Of a stretch of 64,000 nucleotides of DNA, positions 8,342-17,011 are shown in pieces. Below the pieces are notes generated by a model. It worked only from the letters and a program-made list of their open reading frames with translations, was not told the DNA's origin and did no database searches. A program made the position numbers and the translations under genes. The stretch is from Rhodococcus_G sp042754225 (GTDB taxonomy: Bacteria > Actinomycetota > Actinomycetes > Mycobacteriales > Mycobacteriaceae). The stretch covers positions 1-64,000 of the forward strand of contig NZ_JBHZAH010000009.1 of NCBI RefSeq assembly GCF_042754225.1. The letters run 5' to 3'. Each line of letters opens with the position of its first letter. Within the stretch, counting starts at the first letter, position 1.

Positions 8342-9727
8342 GTGAACTGGACTGTCGACGTGCCGATCGACCGCTTGCCCGAACTCCCGCCGCTGCCCGC
8401 AGCGATGCGTCAGAAGCTGGACGAGGCGCTGAGCAAGCCCGCCGCTCAGCAGCCGTCCTGGCCGGAGGACCAGGCCGCGGCGATGCGCACCGTTCTCGAG
8501 AGCGTGCCGCCGATCACCGTGGCGAGCGAGGTGGAGCAGCTCCAGGCCAACCTCGCCGACGTGGCCCGCGGCGAGGCCTTCCTGCTGCAGGGCGGTGACT
8601 GCGCGGAGACCTTCGCCGACAACACCGAGCCGCACATCAAGGGCAACATCCGCACGCTGCTGCAGATGGCGGTCGTGCTGACCTACGGCGCGAGCCTGCC
8701 GGTGGTCAAGGTCGCCCGCATCGCCGGTCAGTACGCCAAGCCGCGGTCGGCGGACGTCGACTCGCTCGGGCTCAAGTCGTACCGCGGCGACATGGTGAAC
8801 TCGCTGGTCGCCGACGCGGCCGTGCGTGAGCACGACCCGTCCCGGCTGGTGCGCGCGTACGCCAACGCCAGCGCCGCGATGAACCTGGTGCGCGCCCTCA
8901 CCGGCGCCGGGATGGCGGACCTGCACAAGGTGCACGACTGGAACCGCGAGTTCGTCGCGTCCTCGCCCGCCGGCGCCCGCTACGAGTCGCTGGCCAAGGA
9001 GATCGACCACGGCCTCCGGTTCATGAGTGCGTGCGGCGTCACCGACCCGACGCTGCACCAGGCGAAGATCTTCGCCAGCCACGAGGCGCTGGTCCTCGAC
9101 TACGAGCGCGCGATGCTGCGCCTCGACAACGACGACGACCACCCCAAGCTCTACGACCTGTCGGCTCACTTCCTGTGGATCGGCGATCGCACCCGTCAGC
9201 TCGACGGCGCGCACATCGCGTTCGCCGAGCTGGTCTCGAACCCGATCGGCCTCAAGATCGGTCCGACGACGACGCCGGAGATGGCCGTCGAGTACGTCGA
9301 GCGCCTCGACCCCACCAACAAGCCGGGCCGGCTCACGCTGATCTCGCGGATGGGCAACGGCAAGGTCCGCGACCTGCTGCCCGCGATCATCGAGAAGGTC
9401 CAGGCCACCGGTCACCAGGTGATCTGGCAGTGCGACCCCATGCACGGCAACACGCACGAGGCGTCCACCGGCTACAAGACCCGCCACTTCGACCGCATCG
9501 TCGACGAGGTGCAGGGGTTCTTCGAGGTGCACAACGGTCTGGGCACCCATCCGGGCGGCATCCACGTGGAGCTCACCGGCGAGAACGTCACCGAGTGCCT
9601 CGGCGGCGCGCAGGACATCTCGGACCTCGACCTGTCGGGCCGGTACGAGACCGCGTGCGACCCCCGGCTGAACACCCAGCAGTCGCTCGAACTGGCCTTC
9701 CTCGTCGCGGAGATGCTGCGCGGCTGA
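8342..9727 (+). CDS. aroG: Class II 3-deoxy-7-phosphoheptulonate (DAHP) synthase
   Basis: A 461-residue class II (plant-like) DAHP synthase. It condenses phosphoenolpyruvate and erythrose 4-phosphate at the entry of the shikimate pathway. Landmarks in order are the N-terminal extension with L-P-E-L-P-P-L-P, L-L-Q-G-G-D-C-A-E-T-F with the metal-binding Cys, K-P-R-S, H-F-L-W-I-G-D-R-T-R-Q-L-D, W-Q-C-D-P-M-H-G-N and the C-terminal G-G-I-H-V-E-L-T-G-E-N-V-T-E-C. Length and N terminus match M. tuberculosis AroG (462 residues), in which the extension forms part of aromatic amino acid feedback sites. A terminator hairpin follows the stop. Confidence 0.96.
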   Translation: MNWTVDVPIDRLPELPPLPAAMRQKLDEALSKPAAQQPSWPEDQAAAMRTVLESVPPITVASEVEQLQANLADVARGEAFLLQGGDCAETFADNTEPHIKGNIRTLLQMAVVLTYGASLPVVKVARIAGQYAKPRSADVDSLGLKSYRGDMVNSLVADAAVREHDPSRLVRAYANASAAMNLVRALTGAGMADLHKVHDWNREFVASSPAGARYESLAKEIDHGLRFMSACGVTDPTLHQAKIFASHEALVLDYERAMLRLDNDDDHPKLYDLSAHFLWIGDRTRQLDGAHIAFAELVSNPIGLKIGPTTTPEMAVEYVERLDPTNKPGRLTLISRMGNGKVRDLLPAIIEKVQATGHQVIWQCDPMHGNTHEASTGYKTRHFDRIVDEVQGFFEVHNGLGTHPGGIHVELTGENVTECLGGAQDISDLDLSGRYETACDPRLNTQQSLELAFLVAEMLRG

Positions 9728-9748
9728 GCGAAACGACGTCGACGCGAC

Positions 9749-9780
9749 ACGGTCCGTCCCCGATGTGGGGCGGGCCGTTT
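9749..9780 (+). terminator. Terminator after aroG
   Basis: ACGGTCCG-T-CCCC pairs with GGGG-CGGGCCGT (one bulge, one wobble) around a 5-nt loop, and the stem ends in TTT. It lies 21 bp after the stop. Confidence 0.65.
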
Positions 9781-9819
9781 CGCGTCTCGGCCGGACTCGA
9801 ACATGTCGGTGCCCGGCGC

Positions 9820-9825
9820 TACCGT
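9820..9825 (+). promoter_or_regulatory. Candidate -10 of the VOC gene
   Basis: TACCGT lies 44 bp before ATG 9870. The leader contains a GAGGGAA ribosome site. Confidence 0.3.
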
Positions 9826-9869
9826 CGCGGTGATCGGTTCGACACACCAACCGGAGTGAGGGAATCGCC

Positions 9870-10628
9870 ATGAAGATCACCGAAACGCAGCTCGGCGCGC
9901 CCTGTTGGGCGGAGCTCGGCACCACCGACACCGACGCCGCCGGAGCGTTCTACGGCGGACTGCTCGGCTGGCAGCCGGAGGCCGAACCGAACACCGAGGC
10001 CGGCGGCTACACGATGATGCTGCTCGACGAGGATCCCGTCGCCGCGGTGACGCCGCTGTTCCAGGAGGGACAGCCGGTCGCGTGGACGGCGTCGATCGCG
10101 GTCGCCGACGTCGATGCGACGGTGCGGGCGGCCACCGAGGCGGGCGGGACGGTGATGGTCGAGGCGATGGACGTGTTCGACCTGGGACGGTTCGCGGTGC
10201 TCGCCGACCCGACGGGCGCGGTGATCTCGGTCTGGGAGGGCCGCGCGTTCCCGGGTGCGGGACGCCTGAACGAGACCGGCGCGCTGTGCTGGATCGAACT
10301 GCGAACCCGGGACACCGCCGCGGCACAGGCGTTCTACACGAGGGTCTTCGACTGGACCGTCAACGCCGGCGACGGCTACACCCAGTTCGGGGTGGCCGGC
10401 AACGACTTCGGCGGGATGATGGCGATGGGCGTGGACTTCCCGGACGACGTGCCGCCGCACTGGGCGCTGTACTTCGGGGTCGACGACGTCGACGCCGCGG
10501 TCGCGAAGGCGACGTCCCTCGGTGGCCAGGTGCACGTGCCGGGTACCGACATCCCGGACACCGGCCGATTCGCGTTGCTGACCGATCCGCAGGGCGGCGC
10601 CTTCGCCGTGTTCAACGGGAAGGACTGA
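9870..10628 (+). CDS. Two-domain VOC (glyoxalase/bleomycin-resistance fold) protein
   Basis: A 252-residue cytosolic protein built from two vicinal-oxygen-chelate repeats, about 1-120 and 130-250. Each begins with A-x-C-W-x-E-L-x-T-x-D and ends with A-D/T-D-P-x-G-A-x-x-x-V-W/F, the usual signature. Actinobacterial proteins of this kind are often annotated as hydroxylases or 27-kDa antigen-like proteins, but the substrate is unknown. A GAGGGAA ribosome site precedes ATG 9870. It is a single gene between the aroG terminator and convergent pknL. The metal-ligand positions cannot be assigned confidently by eye. Confidence 0.75.
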   Translation: MKITETQLGAPCWAELGTTDTDAAGAFYGGLLGWQPEAEPNTEAGGYTMMLLDEDPVAAVTPLFQEGQPVAWTASIAVADVDATVRAATEAGGTVMVEAMDVFDLGRFAVLADPTGAVISVWEGRAFPGAGRLNETGALCWIELRTRDTAAAQAFYTRVFDWTVNAGDGYTQFGVAGNDFGGMMAMGVDFPDDVPPHWALYFGVDDVDAAVAKATSLGGQVHVPGTDIPDTGRFALLTDPQGGAFAVFNGKD

Positions 10629-10637
10629 GCCGGGGCC

Positions 10638-10661
10638 GTGGGTCAGCTGCCGGTAACCCAC
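10638..10661. terminator. Hairpin between convergent VOC and pknL genes
   Basis: GTGGGT and ACCCAC pair around a 12-nt loop, ten bases after the VOC stop. It is a weak candidate and could serve both strands. Confidence 0.3.
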
Positions 10662-10728
10662 ATCGGGTAGACGAAGTGTCCGGGTCCGGCGCCGGGCAAC
10701 AGCGATCCTGGCAACCGTCCCCGCGATC

Positions 10729-12771
10729 TCAGGGCAAGGCCACCAGCGTGACCTTGCTGCCCGGCCGGACTCGTTCGCCGGCCCCTGGCGTCTGCGTGAG
10801 GACCAGGGAACGGTCGGTCACCACCGCCTGCCTGACCTGTACCTCGAGTCCGAGTCCGGTCAGCTCCTCGCGGGCGGATCCGACCGTGCGCCCTAGCATC
10901 GACGGCAGCTTCACAGCATTCGAGACGGTCAGCTTCACCGTCGAACCCGCACCCACCGTGGTTCCGCCGGCCGGATCGGTCCCGACGACGTCGCCTGCGT
11001 CGACACCCGCGTCGAAGACCTCTTCGGTGCCGGAGACCACCACGCCGATTCCGTCCAGCGCCGCCCGGGCCTCGTCGACCGACTTGCCGCGCAGGTTGGG
11101 AATCTGGGCGGGCGGGGACCCCTTGCTCCGCACGATCCGCACCTGCGAGCCCACGTCCAGCACCGTGCCCGGCCCCGGATCGAGTGCCGCGACCGCACCG
11201 ACCGGCGCCTTCGTGCTGAACGCCTCGCCACCGTCGACCGGCACGAACGTCCGGTCCTTCAGCTCCTGCTCGACCCGCGCGCGGTCCTCGCCGGCCGTCA
11301 GCGCGGGAACCGCAGGACGGCCCTGCGACACCAGCAGCGCGACCGTTCCGTTTCGGGCCACCCGCGAACCGGCGGTCGGATCGGTGCCGAGCAGGGCGTC
11401 GACCGGGGCAGTGTTCGAGTACTCGCCGCGGACCTCGGAATCGAGTCCCGCCGCCGCCAGCGTGGACGCGGCGGTCGCCCGATCCATTCCGTTGACCGCG
11501 GGCACCGCCGTGTAGCGGCCCGACCCCATCCACCAGCCGCCGATCCCGACCGCCAGCGCGAGCAACAGGATCACGGTCAGCCATACGAGCATCGAGCGCC
11601 GCGACCGCTGTCGCTGCGCCGCGAAGTCCGGGTACTCGTACTGCGCCGCCTCCCGGCGCTGGACCCTCGTCGCCTCGACGGGAGCCTCGTCCGAGCGGCG
11701 GGTCACGTCGGTGACCACCTTCGTGTGCTGGGGCGCCACGTGCTCGACCGCGGGATGGGGGCCGAGCGCGACGGTTGCGGGTGCGGGAGGCGCCGCCGTC
11801 ACCACGGTGGGCGCGGCATCGGCCGCGGTCGGTCCCGCGGGACGCGGTTCGACCGCCCCGGCGACCTGCATCGCCGCGCTCAGGTGCTGCGCCGACTGGC
11901 GCGGGGCCGGCACTCGGTACGCGGGCAGCTGCAGCAGGTGACCGACCGACCGCAGTGCCGCGGCCATGTCGCCCGCGTTGGCGAAGCGTTCGTCGGGGTT
12001 GCGGGCCGTCGCGTCGAGCACCAGCTGGTCGAACTCCTCGGGCACCCCGGGAATCACCGAACCGGGGCTGGGCACGTCGGCGTTGATCCGCTGATAGGCG
12101 ATGGACAGCGAGGTGTCTCCGGTGAAAGGCGTTCGCCCGGTGAGCATTTCGAACAGCAGCACGCCGGTCGCGTAGACGTCGCTGCGGGCGTCCGCATTGC
12201 CGCTCGTCACCTGTTCCGGTGACAGGTACGCCGCGGTGCCGAGGATCACGCTGGTCGAGGTCGCGTTCGACCCCGCCACCGCGCGCACCAGGCCGAAGTC
12301 GGCGATCTTCACCTCGCCGGAATCGGAGATCAGGATGTTCTCCGGCTTGATGTCGCGATGCACCAGCCCCGCACGGTGCGCGACGGCCAGCGCGTCGAGC
12401 ACCGGACCGGTGACGGCGGCCGCTGCGTGCGGCGGCATCGGTCCGCGCTCGCGCAGCAGCTCACGCAGCGTGCCGCCGGCGACCAGCTCCATCACCAGGA
12501 AGGCGTGCTCGCCGTCGACCCCCTGGTCGTACACGGCGACCAGACCGGGATGGCTGAGCCGAGCCACCGCCCGCGCCTCGAACTCGAAACGGGCGACGAA
12601 CTGCGGGTCCTGCGCGAACTTGGGATCCATCACCTTGATCGCGACCGGACGGTCCAACCGCAGGTCCATCCCGCGATAGACCATCGACATGCCGCCGCGC
12701 GCGATCGGGGAGTCCACCCGATAGCGGCGGTCGAGCAGTGTGCCGATCAGTCGCTGATCTCCTGGCCCCAC
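10729..12771 (-). CDS. pknL: Ser/Thr protein kinase PknL with extracellular PASTA repeats
   Basis: A 680-residue membrane kinase. The N-terminal Hanks kinase domain (about 14-275) has the ATP Lys in V-A-I-K46, catalytic HRDIKPEN at 138-145, DFG at 158-160, an activation loop with T-S-T at 171-173, and GTAAYLSPE at 178-186. A Pro/Ala-rich linker leads to one membrane span (about 393-415). Four PASTA domains follow outside the membrane (about 417-680), which in PknB-type kinases bind peptidoglycan fragments. As I recall it, M. tuberculosis PknL is about 400 residues and ends after the span without PASTA. Synteny with the divergent Rv2175c-like gene supports PknL. GTG 12771 has GAAGAGGGG about 8 nt upstream; a longer start at 12843 is possible. 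Confidence 0.9.
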   Translation of the reverse strand: MGPGDQRLIGTLLDRRYRVDSPIARGGMSMVYRGMDLRLDRPVAIKVMDPKFAQDPQFVARFEFEARAVARLSHPGLVAVYDQGVDGEHAFLVMELVAGGTLRELLRERGPMPPHAAAAVTGPVLDALAVAHRAGLVHRDIKPENILISDSGEVKIADFGLVRAVAGSNATSTSVILGTAAYLSPEQVTSGNADARSDVYATGVLLFEMLTGRTPFTGDTSLSIAYQRINADVPSPGSVIPGVPEEFDQLVLDATARNPDERFANAGDMAAALRSVGHLLQLPAYRVPAPRQSAQHLSAAMQVAGAVEPRPAGPTAADAAPTVVTAAPPAPATVALGPHPAVEHVAPQHTKVVTDVTRRSDEAPVEATRVQRREAAQYEYPDFAAQRQRSRRSMLVWLTVILLLALAVGIGGWWMGSGRYTAVPAVNGMDRATAASTLAAAGLDSEVRGEYSNTAPVDALLGTDPTAGSRVARNGTVALLVSQGRPAVPALTAGEDRARVEQELKDRTFVPVDGGEAFSTKAPVGAVAALDPGPGTVLDVGSQVRIVRSKGSPPAQIPNLRGKSVDEARAALDGIGVVVSGTEEVFDAGVDAGDVVGTDPAGGTTVGAGSTVKLTVSNAVKLPSMLGRTVGSAREELTGLGLEVQVRQAVVTDRSLVLTQTPGAGERVRPGSKVTLVALP

Positions 12772-12847
12772 CCGTGCATACCCCTCTTCCCGTCGACAAT
12801 GTCCGCATCGATGGTAGCCAGCGGCGCGGAGCTGCGGCGGCACCCGA

Positions 12848-12853
12848 TACCGT
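12848..12853 (+). promoter_or_regulatory. Leaderless promoter (-10) of the Rv2175c-like gene
   Basis: TACCGT is followed by 7 nt and GTG 12861, the leaderless spacing. It lies in the 89-bp divergent region shared with pknL. Confidence 0.5.
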
Positions 12854-12860
12854 TAGCGGT

Positions 12861-13229
12861 GTGAGTGCCATCCCTTATTGCGACGACGTCCTCGACCCCT
12901 CCGTGGAACTGTGGCAGCTGCCCGACGTGGCGAAGCTGCTCGGCGTGGCCGTCACGCGCGTGCACCAGATGCTCCGCGACGGCTCGCTGATCGCGGTCCG
13001 CCGGTCAGGCGTGCTCGGCGTCCCCGAGGCCTTCTTCGTCGAGGAGGGCGAGGTGGTCCGGTTCCTGCCCGGACTGCTGGTGGTCCTGCGCGACGGCGGT
13101 TACAGCGACGAGGAGATCCTGCGCTGGCTGTTCACCGAGGACGAGACCCTGCCGGGCACCCCGGCCGCCGTGCTGCACACCGACTCCGCCCGCGAGGTGG
13201 TCCGCCGAGCCCAGGCAATGGCGTTCTGA
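12861..13229 (+). CDS. Winged-HTH DNA-binding protein, Rv2175c-like PknL substrate
   Basis: A 122-residue protein. An N-terminal helix-turn-helix of the MerR/excisionase-like kind (about 18-50, L-P-D-V-A-K-L-L-G-V with V-T-R-V-H-Q-M-L-R-D-G) is followed by a wing and a helical C-terminal domain. Rv2175c of M. tuberculosis is a small DNA-binding protein phosphorylated by PknL on an N-terminal Thr, which abolishes DNA binding. The N terminus here has Ser and few Thr, so the phospho-site may differ. GTG 12861 agrees with the leaderless -10. The final codons are part of a 25-bp tandem duplication that continues past the stop. Confidence 0.85.
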   Translation: MSAIPYCDDVLDPSVELWQLPDVAKLLGVAVTRVHQMLRDGSLIAVRRSGVLGVPEAFFVEEGEVVRFLPGLLVVLRDGGYSDEEILRWLFTEDETLPGTPAAVLHTDSAREVVRRAQAMAF

Positions 13230-13259
13230 CCTGACCCAGGCAATGGCGTACCGACCTGA
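13210..13259 (+). repeat. 25-bp tandem duplication at the 3' end of the Rv2175c-like gene
   Basis: Two 25-bp units (13210-13234 and 13235-13259) beginning CCCAGGCAATGGCGT differ at two positions. A third copy begins at 13260 (CCCAGGT) and breaks off. The first unit encodes the last residues and stop of the gene; the second is non-coding. Confidence 0.85.
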
Positions 13260-13269
13260 CCCAGGTCGG
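13251..13269 (+). terminator. Terminator hairpin created within the duplicated sequence
   Basis: CCGACCTG and CAGGTCGG form a perfect 8-bp stem around ACC, 21 bp after the stop codon. No T-tract follows. Confidence 0.5.
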
Positions 13270-13340
13270 GGCCTCCTGAGATCCGGCCGTCCCGGCGATT
13301 CCCGGTCGGGACCCGTCCGCGCGATCTAGGCTCGACAGTC

Positions 13341-14228
13341 ATGACCAGTCTGTCCGGCAAGGTCGTCCTCATCACCGGTGGCGCGCGCGGGGTGGGCGCA
13401 GAGGTCGCCAGACGCCTGCACCGGCGCGGCGCTCGCCTGGTCCTGGTGGACCTGGACCGCGAACCCCTGGCGGCGCTCGCCGACGAACTCGGTCCCCACG
13501 CGCTGCCCGTCGTTGCGGACGTGCGTGACCTGTCCGCCATGGAGGCGGCGGTGGCGCAGGGGATCGAGCGGTTCGGCGGCATCGACATCGTGATGGCCAA
13601 CGCCGGCATCGCCAGCTACGGCAGCGTGCTCGCCGTGGACCCGGCGGCGTTCCGGCGCGTGATCGAGGTCAATGTGCTGGGTGTCTTCCACACCGTGCGC
13701 GCCGCGCTCCCGTCGATCGTCGAACGTCGGGGCTACGTCCTGGTCGTCTCCTCGGCTGCGGCGTACGCGGCGGCGCCGGGACTGACGGCGTACTGCACTG
13801 CCAAGGCGGGGGTGGAACACTTCGCGAACTCGCTGCGGCTCGAGGTCGCGCATCTCGGCGTCGACGTGGGGTCCGCACACATGGCGTGGATCGACACCCC
13901 GATGGTCCAGGACGCGAAGGCCGACCTGCCCGCGTTCCGGAAGATGCTCGCCGCGCTGCCGGGCCCGCTGGGCAAGACGACGACCGTCGAGGCCTGCGGC
14001 CGCCGCTTCGAGCGGGGTGTCGAGCGTCGTGCCAAGCGGATCAACGTACCCGGCTGGGTCGGCGCGGCCCGCTGGCTGAAGCCCCTCATGCAGACCCCGC
14101 TCGCCGAACGCGACGTCCGGAGGAACGCGCGGAGGCTGCTGCCCGAGATGGACGCGGAGGTCGCGGGACTCGGCCGGTCGGTCAGTGCCCGCGTGCAGGC
14201 GCTCGGCGAGGCCGCCTCGACGGACTAG
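13341..14228 (+). CDS. Short-chain dehydrogenase/reductase
   Basis: A 295-residue classical SDR. The Rossmann nucleotide motif TGGARGVG is at residues 12-19, and an acidic residue ends strand 2 (V-D-L-D), favouring NAD. N-A-G is near 87, and the catalytic set is Ser138, Tyr151 and Lys155 (Y-C-T-A-K). A C-terminal extension of about 60 basic residues (R-R-F-E-R-G-V-E-R-R-A-K-R) is typical of actinobacterial SDRs acting on lipids, but the substrate is unknown. TAGGCT lies 8 nt before ATG 13341, close to leaderless spacing. It converges with crtB 16 bp downstream. Confidence 0.85.
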   Translation: MTSLSGKVVLITGGARGVGAEVARRLHRRGARLVLVDLDREPLAALADELGPHALPVVADVRDLSAMEAAVAQGIERFGGIDIVMANAGIASYGSVLAVDPAAFRRVIEVNVLGVFHTVRAALPSIVERRGYVLVVSSAAAYAAAPGLTAYCTAKAGVEHFANSLRLEVAHLGVDVGSAHMAWIDTPMVQDAKADLPAFRKMLAALPGPLGKTTTVEACGRRFERGVERRAKRINVPGWVGAARWLKPLMQTPLAERDVRRNARRLLPEMDAEVAGLGRSVSARVQALGEAASTD

Positions 14229-14244
14229 AAGCCGACCCCACGGA

Positions 14245-15204
14245 CTAACGGACGGTCGCCGCGAGCATGCCCAGCAGCCGTGGGGCGGTGAGCGCGACCC
14301 GCCGGCGCCGGGGCACCACCGCCCGCCGGTCCAGCACCCGGTAGCCGCCGTCCTCGACCTCGCCGAGGATCGCCGCGTACAGCTCGAAGGCGGCGGTCAT
14401 CCCGGGCCGCACCCGGCGGTCGAGCATCGCCAGCCCGGGCTCGGCGCGCCGGTAGTAGTCGCGGTTGACGGCCACGAAATGCGCCAGCGCCCGCTCGACC
14501 CGCGGATCCGTCCGGCCGGTGCGCTGGCAGTCGCGCAGCAGGTCCGCGTCCACGCCGAACGCCGAGAGCTCGTCGGCGGGCAGGTAGACCCGACCGCGGC
14601 GGAGGTCCTCACCGACGTCGCGGATGAAGTTGGTGAGCTGGAACGCCTCGCCCAGCGCCGCGGCGGCGGGCTCGGCTTCCGCGACCGTGGTCACGGTGCC
14701 GAGGACGGGCAGCATCTGCATTCCGATGGCGGCCGCCGACCCGTGCATGTACTCGCGCAACTCGTCCATCGTGCCGTAGACGGCCCGGTAGCCGGGGGCG
14801 CCGGGCAGGTCCATCCGCATGGACGAGAGAAAGGCGGTGAAGTGGTCGAGTTCGATCGAGTACCGGTCGATGGTGTCTGCGACGGCCAGTACCGCCGCCC
14901 GGGTGCCGCGCCGCGGCGCACCCGCGACCGCGGCGAGCAGTTCGGACTCCACCCGGTCGAGTTCGGCGAGGCAGTCCGCGGCCGGGCGACCGGCGGTCGC
15001 CTCGACGTCGACCAGGTCGTCGACGGTGCGGGCGAACCCGTACAGGGCGTGGACGGCTGGACGGCGCCGTTCGGGCAGGAGCCGGGTGGCCAGGTAGTAG
15101 CTCTTGCCGTGTTCGGCGGCGAGCCGACGGCAGTACCGGTAGGCGTCGGCGAGGTCGCCGACCGCCGGGACCGCCCCCGGCGCGGCGTCGTGCAGTGCGG
15201 TCAT
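14245..15204 (-). CDS. crtB: Phytoene synthase
   Basis: A 319-residue squalene/phytoene synthase. It joins two geranylgeranyl diphosphates head to head to give phytoene, the first committed carotenoid step. The two Asp-rich metal sites are DDLVD at 62-66 and NFIRDVGED at 192-200. H-G-K-S-Y-Y-L-A-T-R-L-L-P near the N terminus and R-V-Y-L-P are also typical. ATG 15204 begins one base after the mptA stop, so the two genes form one transcript. A squalene synthase is unlikely because the other crt genes are alongside. Confidence 0.95.
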   Translation of the reverse strand: MTALHDAAPGAVPAVGDLADAYRYCRRLAAEHGKSYYLATRLLPERRRPAVHALYGFARTVDDLVDVEATAGRPAADCLAELDRVESELLAAVAGAPRRGTRAAVLAVADTIDRYSIELDHFTAFLSSMRMDLPGAPGYRAVYGTMDELREYMHGSAAAIGMQMLPVLGTVTTVAEAEPAAAALGEAFQLTNFIRDVGEDLRRGRVYLPADELSAFGVDADLLRDCQRTGRTDPRVERALAHFVAVNRDYYRRAEPGLAMLDRRVRPGMTAAFELYAAILGEVEDGGYRVLDRRAVVPRRRRVALTAPRLLGMLAATVR

Positions 15205-15205
15205 G

Positions 15206-16855
15206 TCAGTCCCGGGCGACGGCCAGGCCGGGCGTGGGCGCGCTCGAGGACGCTTCGGGCTCGGACCCGGGATGCCCGCTGACCGACCGGATCCGCAGCG
15301 GGTCCACGGTCACGAGCGAACGGGCCGCCACGACCGCCGCGAACGTCGCGAGCAGCACGTGGGGCAGGGTGTAGAGGCCGATCGAGCCGTCCGGCTGGAA
15401 GACCAGCATCAGCCAGGTCGACAGCCCGACCAGGATCACCAGCGTCGTGGTGGACATGGCGAATCCGGCGGCGATGGCCAGCGGCCACGAGTAGTACCAG
15501 GGCAGCGCGGCGGGGGAGAGCACCACGATGACCACCAGCGCGACGAGGATGCCGAGCACGGCCTGTCGTGGGGTCTTGCGGAAGCGCCACCAGACGGCCA
15601 CCAGTGCGATCACCATCGCGACCGCACAGATCGCGCGGGTCACCTCGAGCACCGGGCCCAGCCGCAGGCCGGTGAACCAGGACGTCCCGACGGTGACCAC
15701 GTGCGCCATGATCGTCGGCAGCGAGAGCCAGTTGATGATCTTCGCGGAGCCGGACAGTGCGGTGAGCCAGCCGAGGCCGACCCCGGCGATCAGCGAGGCG
15801 GCCGCGAAGACGGCGGCGAAGACCGCGAGCCCGGCGCCCGCGGTCTTCGCGAACAGCGCGATCGGTCCGGCCGGCTCCCGACGCTGCGCTACTTCGCCCG
15901 AGGCTTCGCCCGAGGAGGCCTCGGCGCGCTCGCGCTCGTGGATCATCCAGATCCAGACCAGGAACGGCAGCGCCACCCCGGCCATCGCCTTGACCGCGAC
16001 GCCGAGCGCGACCAACGCGATGCCCGCGACGTGGTGCCGGTCCAGCACGAGTGTGATGCCGGCGACCATCAGGCCGACCATCAGGATCTCGTTGTGCACG
16101 CCGCCGATGAGGTGGATCAGGATCAGCGGGTTGAGCACCGCCAGCCACAGCGCCACCGCGGGGTTGCCACCGAGCTGGCGGGCCAGCCGCGGCAGCGCCC
16201 ACATGGTCAGGGCGAGGCCGGGCAGCATGGTCAGGCGCAGCAGCATCGTCCCGGCGATCACGTTGTCGCCGGTGATCGAGGTGATGCCCTGGCCGAGCAG
16301 CAGCGACACCGGCCCGTAGGGCGCGGTGGTGGTGGTCCACACGTTGCTGACGTTGTCGAGCAGTACTCCGGGATTCGCGACGGGGCCGACCGCGTACGGG
16401 TCGAAGCCGTCGCGCAGCAGCGCGCCCTGGGCCAGGTACGAGAAGGCGTCGCGGCTGAACATCGGCACCGCGAGCAGCAGCGGTGCGGTCCAGGCCGGGA
16501 CGATCCAGCGCAGCTCGCCGACACTGACGTCGTCGGCGAGCGTGGCGCGGCCGAGCCGCACCCACGCCGCGATCATGAGCAGCACACCGATCCAGACGAT
16601 CGCGGTCGAGAGGACGAGACCGTGACCGAACCGCAGCCACGACAGGTGCAGGGCCTCGAGCAGGGGATCCTGTCGCCGTACCGCACCGGACCCGAACCCG
16701 CCGAAGGTGATCATCACCGCGCCAAGGAACCCGGTGACGGCGGCGTGCCCGGCATCGCAGCGCAGGAAGTCCGCGACCGCGCGCGAGCGGCCGCCGGCGG
16801 CGGCGGGGGCGTCACCGTCGGTGCGTCCGTCGACAGCGGGAGTGGGGGACGTCAT
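15206..16855 (-). CDS. mptA: Alpha-1,6-mannosyltransferase MptA-type (GT-C, lipomannan elongation)
   Basis: A 549-residue integral membrane protein with about 12-13 spans. The first large loop contains M-F-S-R-D-A-F-S-Y-L-A-Q-G and G-F-D-P-Y-A-V-G-P, the conserved MptA/MptB motif with the acidic residue expected at a GT-C active site. MptA extends the alpha-1,6-mannan backbone of lipomannan and LAM outside the membrane using polyprenyl-phosphomannose. The close neighbour idsA2 matches Rv2174-Rv2173, favouring MptA over MptB. I use ATG 16855; an ATG at 16894 is possible. A hydrophilic loop (A-E-A-S-S-G-E-A-S-G-E) is encoded by a short repeat shared with murC. It is co-transcribed with crtB. 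Confidence 0.88.
   Translation of the reverse strand: MTSPTPAVDGRTDGDAPAAAGGRSRAVADFLRCDAGHAAVTGFLGAVMITFGGFGSGAVRRQDPLLEALHLSWLRFGHGLVLSTAIVWIGVLLMIAAWVRLGRATLADDVSVGELRWIVPAWTAPLLLAVPMFSRDAFSYLAQGALLRDGFDPYAVGPVANPGVLLDNVSNVWTTTTAPYGPVSLLLGQGITSITGDNVIAGTMLLRLTMLPGLALTMWALPRLARQLGGNPAVALWLAVLNPLILIHLIGGVHNEILMVGLMVAGITLVLDRHHVAGIALVALGVAVKAMAGVALPFLVWIWMIHERERAEASSGEASGEVAQRREPAGPIALFAKTAGAGLAVFAAVFAAASLIAGVGLGWLTALSGSAKIINWLSLPTIMAHVVTVGTSWFTGLRLGPVLEVTRAICAVAMVIALVAVWWRFRKTPRQAVLGILVALVVIVVLSPAALPWYYSWPLAIAAGFAMSTTTLVILVGLSTWLMLVFQPDGSIGLYTLPHVLLATFAAVVAARSLVTVDPLRIRSVSGHPGSEPEASSSAPTPGLAVARD
15895..15915. repeat. Dispersed repeat family B, copy in mptA
   Basis: This 21-bp sequence, CGCCCGAGG twice with a TTC-type joint, differs at one base from 40639-40659 in murC. 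It falls in a hydrophilic loop of MptA. Confidence 0.6.
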
Positions 16856-16937
16856 CTGTGCGGATCTTCCCCCAAGGTTGCGCGGCGTGGCCACCGCGGT
16901 CGTGCGGGACGGCGGTGGCAGGTGTGGACGGTGGGCC

Positions 16938-16943
16938 AGTTTA
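16938..16943 (-). promoter_or_regulatory. Candidate -10 of the mptA-crtB unit
   Basis: On the minus strand TAAACT lies in the 156-bp gap between crtI and mptA and would give a leader of about 75 nt. The leader contains a CCACCGC/GCGGTGG inverted repeat (16891-16918). The gap holds no gene. Confidence 0.4.
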
Positions 16944-17011
16944 GTAGCTCCGCGGCCGGGCCTGGGAAACGACGTGATCAGCGACGCCTGTCGGGTGCGT
17001 GTTCGCGCAGT

